From: Basidiobolus meristosporus CBS 931.73
Taxonomy: Eukaryota > Basidiobolomycota > Basidiobolomycetes > Basidiobolales > Basidiobolaceae
DNA: 64,000 nucleotides
NCBI GenBank assembly: GCA_002104905.1
Contig: MCFE01000458.1
Location: forward strand, 1 to 64,000
Direction of reading: 5' to 3'
Below the pieces are notes generated by a model. That model saw nothing but the letters and a program-made list of their open reading frames with translations, had not been told where the DNA came from and ran no database searches. The translations under genes were made by a program, and so were the position numbers. Positions 34,811 to 46,990 of this stretch are shown in pieces (positions within the stretch are counted from its first letter, which is position 1; each line of letters opens with the position of its first letter).

Positions 34811-37800
34811 CAAGGTGTCACTCTCTGCAATGTCCACTACTGCTATTACTGGAATTTCTCCCTCTGCTAAAGAGTGGGATGGATCCAACTACCAAGTGTG
34901 GAAGGTGAAGATGAAGATGCTGCTACAAGAAAGAGGCCTTTGGTATATTGTCATGGGAGAATAATGCCCTCCTAAAAATGTGGGAGAGGAAACCTTGAAG
35001 TACCAGATGAAAGAACAAAGTGCCTTTAACTGCATTTGCCTTAAAGTTAAAGACAAGTTGCTAATTCAATGATCAAGAGCAAAAACAGCAAAGAATGCCT
35101 GGAAGGCATTTGAATACACCTACCAGTCATGTTTAGCTGCTAAGAAAATGTATCTTTGACAAAAATGCTTTACAACAAAGATGCTGCCAGGAGAAGAAAT
35201 GAAAAATCTAATAAACAGAATTACCTTGCGGGTAGATGAGATGGAATCTGTGGGCGCACCAACTACTGATGAGGATGTGATAGTTACCATCCTGAATAGC
35301 CTGACAGACAAGTTTTAAGGCCTTGTATCAGCCCTAGAGTCCAGAACTGAATATTTGACCTTAAGTTATGTATATCAAAGGCTCCTAGATGAAGAATTAA
35401 GAAAATTAAGCGCTGTGGTGGTGTATAAGTCCAAGGGAGGGATACATCCAACACTTCTCAAGTGTTTTGTGTGTGGGGTGTTCACTGGGTGCAATAACCT
35501 CTGGCAAAAGCTTGCTAGGAATACTTGGGTTCTGTCTCTATTCCCCTTCACATTAGATTAAAGCCACAAGCTTGTCAAGGGAAAACTATCAAGCTACAAT
35601 CCCCAACTAAGTTGGTGTCTTAACAAACGTATGTGCTGGGTTCAGCATCCTTTGAGATGACAATGTACTAAAGCTTCCAAAGTCAAAACAACTGTAAACT
35701 CCACCAGCAGGGACTTGATAAGAATGCAGCTATGGTCAATAGTTACAAAGACAGAAAAGTATCTTTGCCTGTACAAGAACAAACTTGGGAAAGAATCAAA
35801 TATAATAAAAGATACCTACTCTGAGTATTCCTCACAAGTAGTGCCTCCAAGGTCAGTTGGCTGTCAGCGCAGTTTCCTGGGAGTGTCCTGTGGTCTAGGG
35901 TTGGAAGTTCAGGTAGCAGTAGGTAGCAGTGATCACACTAATCAACAAGTTGGAATATTGATAAAAGGGATGATGGTTTATTGTTGAGGGATAGCCTCCC
36001 TTATATACTTTTCTCACTGGCTAAGTGATTACTAATCATGGTGTTCCAGAAGACTCTGGATATCAACAGAAATCTTAATGACATCAGAATGACCTAAGAA
36101 TGTTCTAAGTATGTGCCGGAAGGTTTCAAGAGGCACAGCACATCCAACCAATCAGGAATCAGTATTCTGAAACTTGTATAACATAGGGATACCTTATATG
36201 GTATGGAAATGGTAGGGATGGTGACACAGGTTAATCATGTGTCACGGGTACTGGTGCAGGTACTTGCCTAATATAGAAGTACTTGTAGCTAGTAATCTTA
36301 CATAAAGTGAGGGGTAACTTATGCAATAAGGTAAGCAGGTGTGATAGTCAACCGGCCTATGGGATAGTACTGATTGGGTAAGACAAATGGGATAAAACTA
36401 AAATAAGTGTAGTAGAGATATAGGGAAGTAGAAAATAAGGGAATGAGCACATCTGTCAGTGGGTGTCACTGTCACCCCACTACAGCGCAAATAAGAAGGA
36501 AGAAGAAAATACTTCAATAAGCATGATAACCTAAAAAGGAGGTACCCAAGACTCTACAAAGGCTGCAGTCACCTGTCTTGTAACTGCTACAAAAGGAAAG
36601 GACACACATCAGAACGGTGCTTCAAGAAGAAAGATAGTCAGCAGAAAAAGCCTGAATATGGAAATGCTGCAACAACTGAAGTTAGACTATTCATATCTGC
36701 ATTGAATATGACCACAAACAAGGATTCTCACACATGGTATACTGGCTCTGGAGCATCGCAACACTTTACACACCAAAAAGAACTTTTTACCCAATATGAG
36801 GAAATTCCAATTAAGAAGGTTTTCATTGGTGACAGTAAAACACTTGATGCAGTGGGAGAAGGAGCTATCTCAGTAAACCTTTGAAGCAGTGAAGGAAGCC
36901 ATACACTGACTTTCAAAGAAGTACTCTATGTACCAGAAATAGCTAAGAACCTACTATACAGAGCAGAAGAACTCAGTTTCAGCTTCAACAATTCTGGATG
37001 CAAGATCACTGATCAAAATGGTTCCCATATTACTTCAGGTATCAGAGATCAGAATCTATAAAAGTGGACTTATATTCCATCATATTTGGAAGCCAATATA
37101 AGTAACTTAAATGAAGAAACACCAATGCTTTGGCACAGCAGATTTAGGCACATCAATTTTGATTCTTTTGTGCAAAATGATCAAAGATCAGCTAATATCT
37201 GGAGTAAAAATTGATCCCCCAGCTAATTTGGAGCACTGTGAAGCCTGCATATATGGGAAACAAGCCAGACAACTGTTCAAGAGCTCTGGGTTGATCAAAA
37301 CTTAGAAAAAATTAGATCCAATTCACTCAGATCTGTGTGGACCTATGCAAAATTTAACCTTAGGCAGGATGAAATATTTGAGCACGTTTATTGATGATTA
37401 TACAAGATACAGATGGGTCTAAATCATGAAGAGAAAGGGAGAAGCTCTGTCTAAACTCAGGAAGTTTAAAGCCATGGTGGAGAGAGAACCTGGTGAAAAA
37501 GTCAAGAAAATACGCTCTGAATATGGTGGAGTATATACCTCAAAACTCTTCATCCACTTCTGCAAAATTCATGGGATAAAGCAAGAGACCACTGTACCAT
37601 ACTCCCCACAGTAAAATGGTGTAGCAGAATGTTCTAACAGACCAATAATTGATATGGCAAGATCTAAGATCCATGATCAAAAATTATCCTATGATTTTTG
37701 GGCAGAATCAGTTGCTGCTGCTGTATATCTTGAAAATAAGTGTTATAACAGAATACTTTGTGATTCTACTCCATTTGAAGCATGGTATGGATACAGACCA

Positions 37801-39603
37801 AATGCAGAACATCAAAGAATATTTGGATGTACAGCATATGCCAAGATACTGCCAGGAAATCAGTCATAATTTGAGCCAAAAAGTGTAAAATGCATATATT
37901 TAGGTTACTGCAATGAGAGTAAAGCATACAGACTCTACAATACTAAAGCAAAGAAGCTGATCAAGTGCAGGGATGTGTTGTTTGATGAAAATTCAGAATT
38001 TTTACAAGAAATGACTTCAGATGATGACAAAAATTTGATCCCAATTCCACCAATTGACAGGATTGAATCAGAGCAAAGCAATTAAAATTTTTCACTCCAG
38101 AGAACTTTACAACTGTGGTTCAGCCAGAACCAGTGCCCAGGAATATCCCAGAAGTGATCATTCCAGTATCAAATGCATGGAGATCTAATTGGACAACAAA
38201 TAGCCCAAATTACTATATCAATGAGGGTACAAACTTAGCCTATGCCAATTCAGTCCATATTAATGAGCTCCAGACTGCAAAAGATGTCCTAAATAGCCCT
38301 CAGACAAAGTTTTGGAGATCTGCAATGACTGAGGAATATCAGGCCCTGATGGAAAATCAAACTTGGGACTTGGTCAAATTTCCAGACAGGTCTTCAAGAC
38401 AAAATACAAGGCTGATGGTACAATTGAAAGACACAAAGCAAGACCTGTGGCCAAAGGATACTCTCAACCAAAAGGACTTGACTATACTGAGACCTTTGCA
38501 CCAGTTGCCAAGTTTAGTTACATCAGATTACTGTTGGCTATTGCAGCCAAATATAAGTTTTTTATTCATCAAATTGATGTAAAATGCATTTTTGAATGGA
38601 GAACTTGCTGAGGATGTGTATATGGACCAGCCTGATGGGCTTGTTGACCATGATAACCCCCATTTGGTCTGCAAGCTTAAAATGTCACTCTATGGTCTCA
38701 AGCAATCACCAAGTGCCAGGAGTTGCAAGATAGATTCTTATTTGAGATCTTTGAGTTTCAAAAAGAGTAATGCTGACTATAGTATATACTACATGCCAGA
38801 TAGAGCAATTCCATTTCTATTAGCTATGTATGGGATGATCTTATTATAGCCACCAATGACCTAGAAACATTGGAAGAGACTAAATCCAGCCTATCTAATG
38901 AGTTCAAGATGTCCAATCTAGTTGAACCTAGTTACTACTTAGGGATTAAGTTCTCCATAGACCAAAGTACCCAGACTATTACCCTAAGCCAATCCAAGTA
39001 TATTCAAGATATCCTAAAGAAGTACCAAATGGAAGACTGTTAATAGGCAGCTACCCCAATGGAGATAAACCTTGACTTAGTCAAAACTCAACCAAATCAA
39101 GAGAGCTTGGTGCCATCTGAAAGCCCTGACTTTCTTTATCTACCTATAGTTGGCAGTATGATGTATTGCATGCTTGGAACATGTCCAGATATCTCATATT
39201 CAGTGGGAGTTGTCAGCCAACATAATCAGAACTATGCATCTGATCATATTGCAGCAGTTAAGCAGATACTTAGATACCTAAAAGGAACTGCTGATACCTG
39301 CTTAAGATTCACTTATAAATATTCAGACCAGGATCTTATGGGATACTCTGATGCAGATTAGGGATGAAATTTGGAAGACAGAAGATCCTCCACAGGATAC
39401 CCCTTTCTTTACTGTAAAGGAGCAATTTCATGGAATTCCAAAAAGCAACCAACCATAGCACTTTCTACTACAGAGGCACAGTACATGGCAGCCTGTAAAG
39501 CTACAAAAGAAGTAATGTGGCTAAGAAAGCTTTTTACAGATTTAGGCCTATGTCAAAAGACACCTGTTACTTTACTTCAAGATAATAAGGATGTATACAA
39601 CTA
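34803..39603 (+). pseudogene. Copia C2 gag-pol, interrupted by stops, shifts and an LTR
   Basis: The gag part before 35,413 has several stops. A 1.07-kb LTR then interrupts it, and it resumes at 36,485 with the zinc-knuckle region (CNCYKRKGHTSERC). The protease motif is YTGSGASQHFT, with Gly replacing the catalytic Asp seen as YIDSGASQHFT in C3. Integrase blocks follow at 37,111-37,870 (HCEACIYGKQARQL, KIRSEYGGVYTS). Reverse transcriptase lies at 38,390-39,040 and RNase H at 39,371-39,604 (TTEAQYMAACKATKEVMW). The PPT GAGTGGGAGTGT precedes the 3' LTR. The gene cannot make a functional polyprotein. Confidence 0.88.
35414..36484 (+). repeat. Solo LTR (1,071 bp) of another family inside Copia gag
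   Basis: It begins TGTGGTGG and ends CCACTACA, imperfect inverted ends of TG...CA type. The 4-bp GCGC is duplicated at 35,410-35,413 and 36,485-36,488. Removing the insert and one GCGC restores the gag sequence found uninterrupted at about 54,349-54,365 (AAGCGCCAATAAGAATG). It holds no protein-coding frame of note. A truncated copy lies at 16,747-17,495. A DNA transposon with short inverted ends cannot be fully excluded. Confidence 0.8.
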
Positions 39604-39821
39604 GGTAAAAATCCAACTTTTCATGCTAGAACTAAGCACATAGATAATAGACATCATTTCATATGTGAAGCTATAGAGAATAACTTAGTTAGCTTAGTTT
39701 ACTGTCCTATATATGAAATGATTGCAGACATATTCACCAAACCATTTGCTACAGACAAGTTTGAATATCTTAGGTCAAAATTAGGTCTAGTCAATATGAA
39801 AATTTAGCTGAGTGGGAGTGT

Positions 39822-40163
39822 TGTAAAAATTTGTAATTCCACCTAAATACTCACCTAACTTAGTCACTTAGATCATTACCCTCAAATCCTAGAAAAACTG
39901 ACCAAATTCCTTGTTAGGATTTACTTAGAATATTATCACCAAAATACCAGGTACCCAGAACATGAAAATTCTCAAAGTTGTCAAAGCAGGCCCAAACTTT
40001 GCACACAGGTTCCTGGGACCTTCCTTAGCCTATTCTGCTGGTTTGTAATGCCAAGACCATGTAAAAGTATGAATACTACATTCACATTCAATAAATCATT
40101 GAGTGAAAACCACATAATCTACTTATTCTCCCAATCACTTCCAATATCTCCAAGACTCTTACA
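39822..40163 (+). repeat. Copia C2 3' LTR (342 bp)
   Basis: It begins TGTAAAAATTTGTAATTCC directly after the purine-rich GAGTGGGAGTGT and ends CAAGACTCTTACA. Confidence 0.92.
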
Positions 40164-40169
40164 TCAAAG

Positions 40170-41600
40170 TATGCATTTTACGCTGGCTCAATTATGACTA
40201 ATTTCCAGGCAGCTTTTTGGCATATTTGGTACACCCAAATATTCTTAGATGATCTGCACTTGGTCTGTATTCTTACCATGCTTCAAATGGAGCTGAATCA
40301 CAAAGTATTTGGATATAACTCCTATTTTTATTGCATGCAGCTGTGGCAACTGATTCCACGCAAAAATCAAAGGATAAATTTTGATCATGGATCATACATC
40401 TTACCTTAAAAGTTATCAATCTGTTAGCCCATTCTGCTACTCCAATTTGCTGTGGGAAGTATGGTACAGCAGTCTCTTACTTTATCTCATGAGCTTTGCA
40501 GAAGTGGATGAAGAGCTTTGAGGTATATTCTCCACCAATGTCAGAGAGTATTTTCTTGATTTTTTCACCAGTTTCTCTCTCCACCATGGCTTTAAACTCC
40601 CTGAGCTTAGATAGAGCTTCTTCCTTTCTCTCCGTGAAGTAGACCCATGTGTATTTTGTATAACTATCAATAAAAGTGCTTAAATACTTCATCCCACTTG
40701 AGAATAAATTTGGCTTAGGTTCACACAGATCTGAGTGAATTAGACCTAATTTTTCTTGGTTTTGATTAACTCAGAGCTCTTGAACAGCTGTCTGGCTTGT
40801 TTCCCATATATGCAGGCTTCACTGTGCTCCAAATTAGCTGGAGGAACAATTTTTACTCCGGAAATTAGCTGATCTTTGATCATTTTGCGCAAATACTCAA
40901 AATTAATGTGTCCAAATTTCCTGTGCCAAAGCATAGGTTTTTCTTCATTTAGTTACTTATATTGGCTTCCAGATATGATTTAATATAAGTCATCTTGTAT
41001 AGTTTCTGATCTCTGATACCAAAAGCAATATGGGCACCATTTTGATCAGTGATCATGCATCCAGAATTGTCAAAACTGAAACTGAGTCCTCCTGCTGTGG
41101 CCTTGCTTACAGATAGTAGGTTCTTGGCTATTTCTAGTACATAGAGTACTTCTTTAAAGGTCAGTGTATGGCTTCCTTCACTGCTTCATAGGCTTACTTG
41201 GATAGTTTCTCCTCCCACTGCATCAAGAGTTCTGTTGTCACCCATGAAAACCTTCTTAATTGAAATTTCTTGATGTTGGGTAAAAAGTTTTTTTGGGTTT
41301 GTAAAGCATTGAGATGCTCCAGAGTCAATATACTGCATCTGAGAATCCTTTTTTGTGGTCATGTTTAGTGCAGATATGAATATTCTATCTTCAGTTGTTG
41401 CAGCATTTCCAAATTCAGGCTTCTTTTGCTGATTATCTTTCTTTTTGAGACACCGGTCTGATGTGTGTCCTTTCCTTTTGTGGTAGTTGCAAAACAGGTT
41501 GCTGTTATCTTTGTAAGGTTTTGGGTACCTCCTTTGTTAGTTATTGTTGTTTATTAATGCATTCTCTTCTTCCCTCTTATTGGTGCTTGATTTTCTTAGT
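40170..41600 (-). pseudogene. Copia C1 gag end, protease and integrase, decayed
   Basis: On minus, sequence from about 41,580 to 41,440 encodes the zinc-knuckle stretch (CNYHKRKGHTSDRC-like), then a protease region near 41,330. Integrase frames at 40,746-40,934 (LWHRKFGHINFEYLRKM, the GAG-pre-integrase HH motif) and 40,477-40,692 (FIDSYTKYTWVYF, DIGGEYTS) follow. The gene stops at 40,164, where Copia C2 begins. Confidence 0.85.
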
Positions 41601-41660
41601 TTTTTATCCAGGGGCCTTCCATATATGTATTTAAGGTTGAATCTTCAGTTCTAGGGCTAA

Positions 41661-42240
41661 GCAGCTCATTTCTATTAAGACAACTTAACCAGAGTGTGCC
41701 AGGTTTCTCCTGAGTGCAAGACAATTTCTACACCATTCAGCACAGAACTCATACAAAAAAGAAGCAGAGTGCACCTATATGGGGGACAAGAATCCACTGT
41801 GGAGAAGGAGTAAATTGGCTGAGTACCAAAAAGTATTCCGTGGATATTCAAGAGTTGGACATGACAAATGTTGGTGGCAACCAAAAACATGCTGGCAAAA
41901 TATGTATGTTACAAGCAATATAAGGTATACAGCAACTTTGCAAGTATTGCACTGAAAAGCCCTAAAGTTGAGGTGAGGGAAGTGTGTCAATTGCAGGGGG
42001 GGTGCATGTTTGTGGGGGTTAGTAATCAGGAGGCCACAGTGTCTTTTGATTCAATCTGTATGTGGAATACTCATGATAGTAGTGGGTAAGCCAATAAATA
42101 GGAGTGATTCTGCAGTGATATGTATAAGGCATGGGGGGAGGATGAAAAAGGAAATACCATTTGGTAAATTGGTAAGGTAGCACTGAGCTAGCATGACAAG
42201 CAAATGTAACTACACTGTCAAGGCAGCAATCTCCTTTTAT
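41661..42240 (+). mobile_element. T2 transposase 3' fragment at the edge of repeat block 1
   Basis: It matches the reverse complement of about 18,700-19,275 of T2 (for example GGTGGCAACCAAAAACATG and AAATTGGTAAGGTAGCA). With 31,694-32,418 it shows that the Copia pair landed in T2-rich sequence. The right end fades near 42,240, close to where CpG and GC content rise. Confidence 0.7.
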
Positions 42241-43876
42241 GCTTGATTGAAGTGAACACATTGCTTCAACAAAGCAATAAATAATGTGCCACACACTCCA
42301 CATATTTGTTGAGCATGATGTACCCCAAGATTGAGTGGGATCCATTGGCACCAAAATTGGGTGTGAGAACTGCTTACTGCAAAACTTCACTGAGCCCTGA
42401 CAAGCAATTGTTGTCAGCTCAGGCTGGCTTGAGTCTCACTTAGGAAGCCGTTGAATTGTCCAAATACAGGTAGTTCACGAAAGCTGCCGGGGTCTTTGCA
42501 TCTGTGGATAGGGCAATAGAGTCTTACTGCGAAGTTACATGGCAGACATGGCTGGTACAAGATCTCCCTGTGTGGGGAGTACATAAAGTTGAAGCGACGT
42601 AATTCACACGACTTTATATACGATCTGATCCTTATAAACCCAAGCCAGGGCACATGCTGCACAATGCAGGATTAGGCATTGTATTTGGCGTTGAGGTATA
42701 TTCTACACAGGTGAATTGGAGACAGAGTGATGGCTCCCCAGCAATTAGCATAGAAGGTAACGACACTCTTGGTAGCCTACAGATGCTTGGACATGAGGCA
42801 GGAGACGGGACCCAACAAGGGACACCGAAGAAGGCGCGCGGAAAACCTTCCCGGGTAAGACGGGCCGTGCGTGTTCAGATCCCAACTGGGTCTACGGTGG
42901 ATCCATGAAAACCAGGTTAACACCAGACATGGGACCACCCCCCCTTCTACCATACCGAAGTCCGCCACATCCTTGGCCCTAGCTGACTTGGCCCGACCCC
43001 GGGATGACCAACCAGGAATAAGCAGCACGGGCTCTGTGGGCCTGTCTCATCGAGCAACTTGAAATACGGTGGTGTATCGTTGCAGTTACAGTTCCTTCCG
43101 TGACACCAGATGGATCACCAATCCCTGTCCCCCGATAGGGATGGGGAATCGAGCGACCTGATCTGGCCCAGAGATGGGCAAGAATCTCGTGGCCAACCCA
43201 TGCAGCATAGATCAGCGCACCTCAACACTGATCCCCAAATCTATCCAGGGTGACCGTCACCCGCCATCGAAGCTTCCCACCAGTCGTGATGGGTATTGCC
43301 CAACGTCGGACAATCCCCGTTCCCCTGGGGGACAGGGTAAGCGAGGCTATGGTGAAGTAGGTGGGAAAACGCGTCGAACGGGTTTGCCCCCGAGCAGGAG
43401 TGAGGACTTGGCCAGGTTGGGCTGGACATTCACATGGCGCCAAACACGAGCCCATTCCTCCACCAGGATCAAGAGCCGCGACCGGCGAGCTGTGCGATCG
43501 ACCTGAGGCTCGCTGGAAATTCCATCTTCCCATTGCCCTTTGTGTCCACTGCTGCGTAACCTCGGCCCACCGGTAGACAGCAGGCTCACATGAAGACATC
43601 CACCGTACCTCCAACACACATCTCCAGGCCTGACCAGGATTCCAAGGAGCAGCCGAATGGAGCCAGACGGTGGTGCGCCATCAGGGGATCCGGTCGGGAG
43701 CCACCTCAGTGTCACGAGGCAACCAGTCGGTCAGGTAAGTGTCAGGATGGAGTACGCACGGGAAATCACGTCCAGATCAGGTTACTTTATTGCAGACCAC
43801 GGGAACAAATTCACGCTCAAAATGATTAAGAATACTACTAGCAATCAGATGACTAAACAGGCAGCCTAGGAAGCGT
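42241..43876. other. Start of gene island 1; uncharacterised GC-rich sequence
   Basis: CpG becomes frequent within this stretch. Several overlapping open frames exist on both strands at 42,654-43,715 (the longest are 131 codons at 43,222-43,617 and 122 codons at 43,347-43,715, both minus), but none has a recognisable motif or a convincing intron structure. The minus-strand stretch with VEEWARVWRHVNVQPNLAKSS vaguely recalls the palm region of LINE reverse transcriptases, without a catalytic box. I leave the content undetermined. Confidence 0.4.
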
Positions 43877-44530
43877 CTACTGCATCATGTAGGCGACCAA
43901 GGATGCGGGAAGGGCGACAAGCACGCTGGAGATGGCCAACTGGGCTGAGCCGCTCTTGGGCTCTTGCTTGTTTTGGGGGACGGGGGACGGTTGGGAGGGG
44001 AGAGCAACACTCTTGGTGTTGGGCGCAGTGGAGACACTGGGAGTTTGGGCGATGCTGGTAGAGGTGGCTGATTTAGAGGGGCTAGCAGTGGGGGAGGCGG
44101 TGGACGAGGCAGAGGTACCGTTGTTACTGGGGTTAGTGATGGTGAAGTAGTGGCTGTACTTATCATTGCCAGCGAAGACGGTGTAGTTGACACCGGCAGC
44201 GATGCTGGCAGGCACAGCCCACTCGTATTTTCCAAGGTTGATGTCCACTCCAGAAGCAATGACGGTGGTGGTGCCGAGGTTGGTGGCAACACCGTACTTC
44301 AAGGTAAGATCGATCTTGTCGGGAACTCCAGTCTTGTCACCAACAATCCTATGCACAAAAGATCAGTAACCCTGGGGAGTGTCGACCGCGGGGAAAAAGG
44401 ATTACCAGGTGATGGTGGCGTTGGAGCCGGCCTTCCAGACGGTTCCATCCACAGGGCTGGTGATGTTGAAATCAGCAAACACGGAGGAAATCAAAACGGC
44501 AAGACCGACAAGAGACTTGGAGAACATCAT
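43877..44530 (-). CDS. GPI-anchored Ser/Thr-rich cell-wall protein with Kre9/Knh1 N-terminal domain
   Basis: Two exons, 44,530-44,406 and 44,348-43,877, encode 198 residues; the 57-nt intron starts GTAATC and ends TGCATAG. The start is the first of two adjacent ATGs, followed by a secretion signal (about residues 1-16, MMFSKSLVGLAVLISS). The mature N-terminus (FNITSPVDGTVWKAGSNATI, then W42 split by the intron) and later EWAVPASIAAGVNYTV and HYFTITNPS are the beta-sandwich signature of the Kre9/Knh1 family (PF10342). A Ser/Thr/Pro-rich region follows. The C-terminus has small residues then a hydrophobic tail (ISSVLVALPASLVAYMM), a GPI-attachment signal. The protein is expected at the membrane or wall, probably in glucan assembly; that role is inferred from the family. 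Confidence 0.9.
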
Positions 44531-46990
44531 TGCGTAGTATGAGGCTTGGGTGTGGGGAAGAGGGAGGGGGTTTCGCTTAAATACACCGAGAGCGGCCAGG
44601 ACTTCCATTCATTGCTGGCGGTGGAGTGGTACAGACCACCAATCTAGCTTGACTTCGAATGGCGGTAATGAAGGTATAGATGAAGGCCAATATCGCTCGC
44701 AGGGACAGCATTGGTGGTGTAACGGTCGTCTTGCACTCATTTAGTGCATCTAATAAACGGATCTGGTTGATTACTTGCAACCAGCCAGTCACCGCCCGGC
44801 TACCCACAATTAAGGTTACTTTGATCGACCTATGGAATAAACAACTCCAACTGTGGGACATCTCATGTAGGCAGATACCAGCAGGAGCTGCTGCGCAACC
44901 TCCCTATTCACTGAAATTAACCCGGATGCAATCAACCCCCTTGCCAATTCCAGCGATTTCCAGATCTCATCCGAGCTGATCCTGCCATGTCCGCATCGAC
45001 CAGGATCCGCTCACACCCTGGGCGCTAATAGCGTGCCCTCCCCCCGGTCACGTGGCTGGCGGGAATGGAGCCACCTTCAGCCAGAGCAGCGATCTCGTTT
45101 TCAACGGCCGACCGCATGTCAGATTTGGGCATCTGCAGGCGAGCGTTGCACAAGATTTATTGTCTGGCCTGAAGCACCTAATGCTTGATGCAGATTCGTC
45201 CGTCGACCCACCCCAAATGTCGTTGTACCAAGTGAGATGATCTTTAATTTCCACCTGTTGCCGGCAAGTGGCTTCCTTTCGGACGAGAGGCTAGCCATGA
45301 GTCAAGCAGAGGCAGCCGAGCATGAATCCAAGGTCGGCATGCTAGACATGGGGTCGCTCCTCTAAGCTCCTGGCAAGGTCATCATTACTAGGCTACCCTC
45401 CGCTGTGGCCATCCATGGGAGCGTTTGCTTCCGAAAGCGAATTCTCCATCTTGGCAAGAGGCCTCAACACACATTGCTTGGACTTCCAAGGGGGATGCTG
45501 GCAAATGGGCGGAGGGAGGTAGCCATTCGCTCGAGGGATTACGACACCATCACAGCCCATAGGGGCCAGTGAAATCCGGCTGTGACAGGGGGAGTTTTTT
45601 TCCGGCTGCTGGCAGTGGTTGAGGATGATCCAGCTAGTGTTTGTGCTGGCCTGTAGCTGGTGATCATCGATGTTTGTGATGAGCCAAAATGATGTCTGTC
45701 ATGATGTTTCCACTCATGGAGCAAGTGACTACTGGTCGGACTGGTTAACCCCATTTCCCTCGCCCTCTCCTCTCCTCTCCTCTCCTTGCCCCGCCCCGCC
45801 CTAAAACCAATGGGGGCTGCGACTGGATTCGCTGGAGCCTGTTTGCACTCAATTTAACCAGGCCAACCGCTCTATTTCAGATCGCCAGTTAGGTCATGGG
45901 ACTGCTTGCAGCTGTGTGCCATACCGTTCCACCGCTATAGAGTGTTAGCTGGAAGCCCGTGGCAACCTCGGCTCTTCGGTCGGACTGTGGGCTCGGCTCT
46001 CTTGCACCTTCAGCCTAGCTTCGACTAGGCTGTCATGGGTGGAGTGGGTGGTCTTTCGGCCAAACCTAGCAGCGCCATGTTTGTGTTGAGGGATCTATTC
46101 AGTACCTTGTGAGGCTCAGCAAGAAATCCCAGATATCCACTGATGAATGGGAAGTTTTCCACTTTGTCCTCTTTTGGTCGTCCATCATTGGCGGACATTG
46201 ATTTGTTGTGCATGCATGTTATTATTGATCTCTTGGTCTACCGTTCGTATTTGGCCCAACTCGGAGATTCGACTCCCACTGGCTAAGAGTGCTGCTGGCT
46301 GATGAAATGTCCCCATAGTCGGGGTATTCGAATCCACGAATGCAACCTCGAGGGCATCGTTCGAGTCGTAAACAGATCGTACTCGCAAAGCAGTGAAAGC
46401 TTTGTTGTTGGCTTTGCCTGCAGTTGCTTGTAAGCAGTAGGTCAGATGGAAGGAACATCCAGCAATCAGTTTGGATAATTGTTTGTTGCTCCTTTTGTTT
46501 GCGTTAGATTCAACACCAATGGTCCCGTCAACAAGGCTTTTCGGTGGTTTCAAAGTCTGCTGCATCGTCTGGGGACGATGAGACTTCTTCTGGTTTGAAA
46601 TCACTCTGTGTCACAGTGATGTAGGTAGGGAGAATCGCCTGAAGCAGGCTACGAAATTGGTTTCCATGTAACGTTGTCAACTGGCAAATGCGAGTGGGAC
46701 GTTATTTACGCATTGTGCTCATAGAACCCATCATCAGTGCAAACCATAAATAGCAATCCTTTGCATCTCAATTGTAGAATGCAATCACCGCATTTGGTCG
46801 CACGCAGATGACATGGATGTTGATTTGTTGTTCCATCTATCAGGAATTTTCTATACATCACAGTCTTAACCCCGCTTGCTTAACCCTTGGTACCCCCTAG
46901 CTTATTCCAAAGCACGTTCACTGCTTTACCCATCGGAACTTCGTATCTGCTTTCTACTAATTTGACTTATGGAGTGGCTAGTTGGGATCA
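44531..46990. other. GC-normal intergenic sequence, no confident gene
   Basis: The first 60 bases upstream of the GPI gene are pyrimidine-rich on its sense strand with a TTTAAG-like box, a typical fungal promoter layout. Short ATG frames occur at 45,048-45,254 and 46,185-46,604 (minus; 139 codons, ending in NNNMHAQQINVRQ), without recognised motifs. Composition shifts back to AT-rich, CpG-poor near 46,900. Confidence 0.4.
45765..45798 (+). repeat. Pyrimidine-rich simple repeat (TCTCC)n and CCGCCC
   Basis: Several CTCTC or TCTCC units are followed by a CCCCGCCCCGCCC run. It is a simple repeat in an intergenic region; a promoter role is possible but nothing downstream supports it. Confidence 0.7.

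Larger units (their letters stand above)
34452..40163 (+). mobile_element. Copia C2, complete but decayed, inserted in Copia C1
   Basis: The 5' LTR (34,452-34,794) and 3' LTR (39,822-40,163) enclose gag, protease, integrase, reverse transcriptase and RNase H. C1 sequence continues on both sides: the left flank ends in ...AAATATAT and the right flank resumes at TATGCATTTTA, corresponding to the single TATATGCATTTTA-type site in the family. A clean 5-bp target duplication is not evident. It belongs to the same family as C1 and C3. Confidence 0.9.
32419..41660 (-). mobile_element. Copia C1 (Ty1/Copia), minus strand, split by Copia C2
   Basis: On minus the order is gag zinc knuckle (about 41,580-41,440), protease and integrase (41,400-40,170), a break filled by C2, then the end of integrase, reverse transcriptase and RNase H (34,440-32,900), then an LTR. 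That order (integrase before reverse transcriptase) is Copia's. The 5' end is lost beyond 41,660, where T2 sequence resumes. Beyond the LTR at 32,507-32,848 there is, unusually, another primer site and gag start down to about 32,419, so two elements share that LTR. Frames are broken by stops. Confidence 0.85.

Noticed and set aside
1-42240. Repeat-induced point mutation (RIP) as the cause of repeat decay
   Set aside because: Loss is concentrated in CpG; CpA stays common, unlike RIP in most Pezizomycotina. CpG methylation decay explains it better, though I could not compute indices.
43347-43715. LINE reverse-transcriptase fragment on minus
   Set aside because: Only a short VEEWARVWRHVN...AKSS stretch recalls the family; there is no YADD box, and the GC-rich, CpG-normal composition differs from the transposons.
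44150-44542. Plus-strand 130-codon frame opposite the GPI protein gene
   Set aside because: It is a shadow of the minus-strand gene, which has a signal peptide, an intron, a family domain and a GPI signal.
46185-46604. 139-codon minus-strand gene
   Set aside because: No motif, no clear intron structure, and an overlapping frame at 46,222-46,458; too weak to list as a gene.
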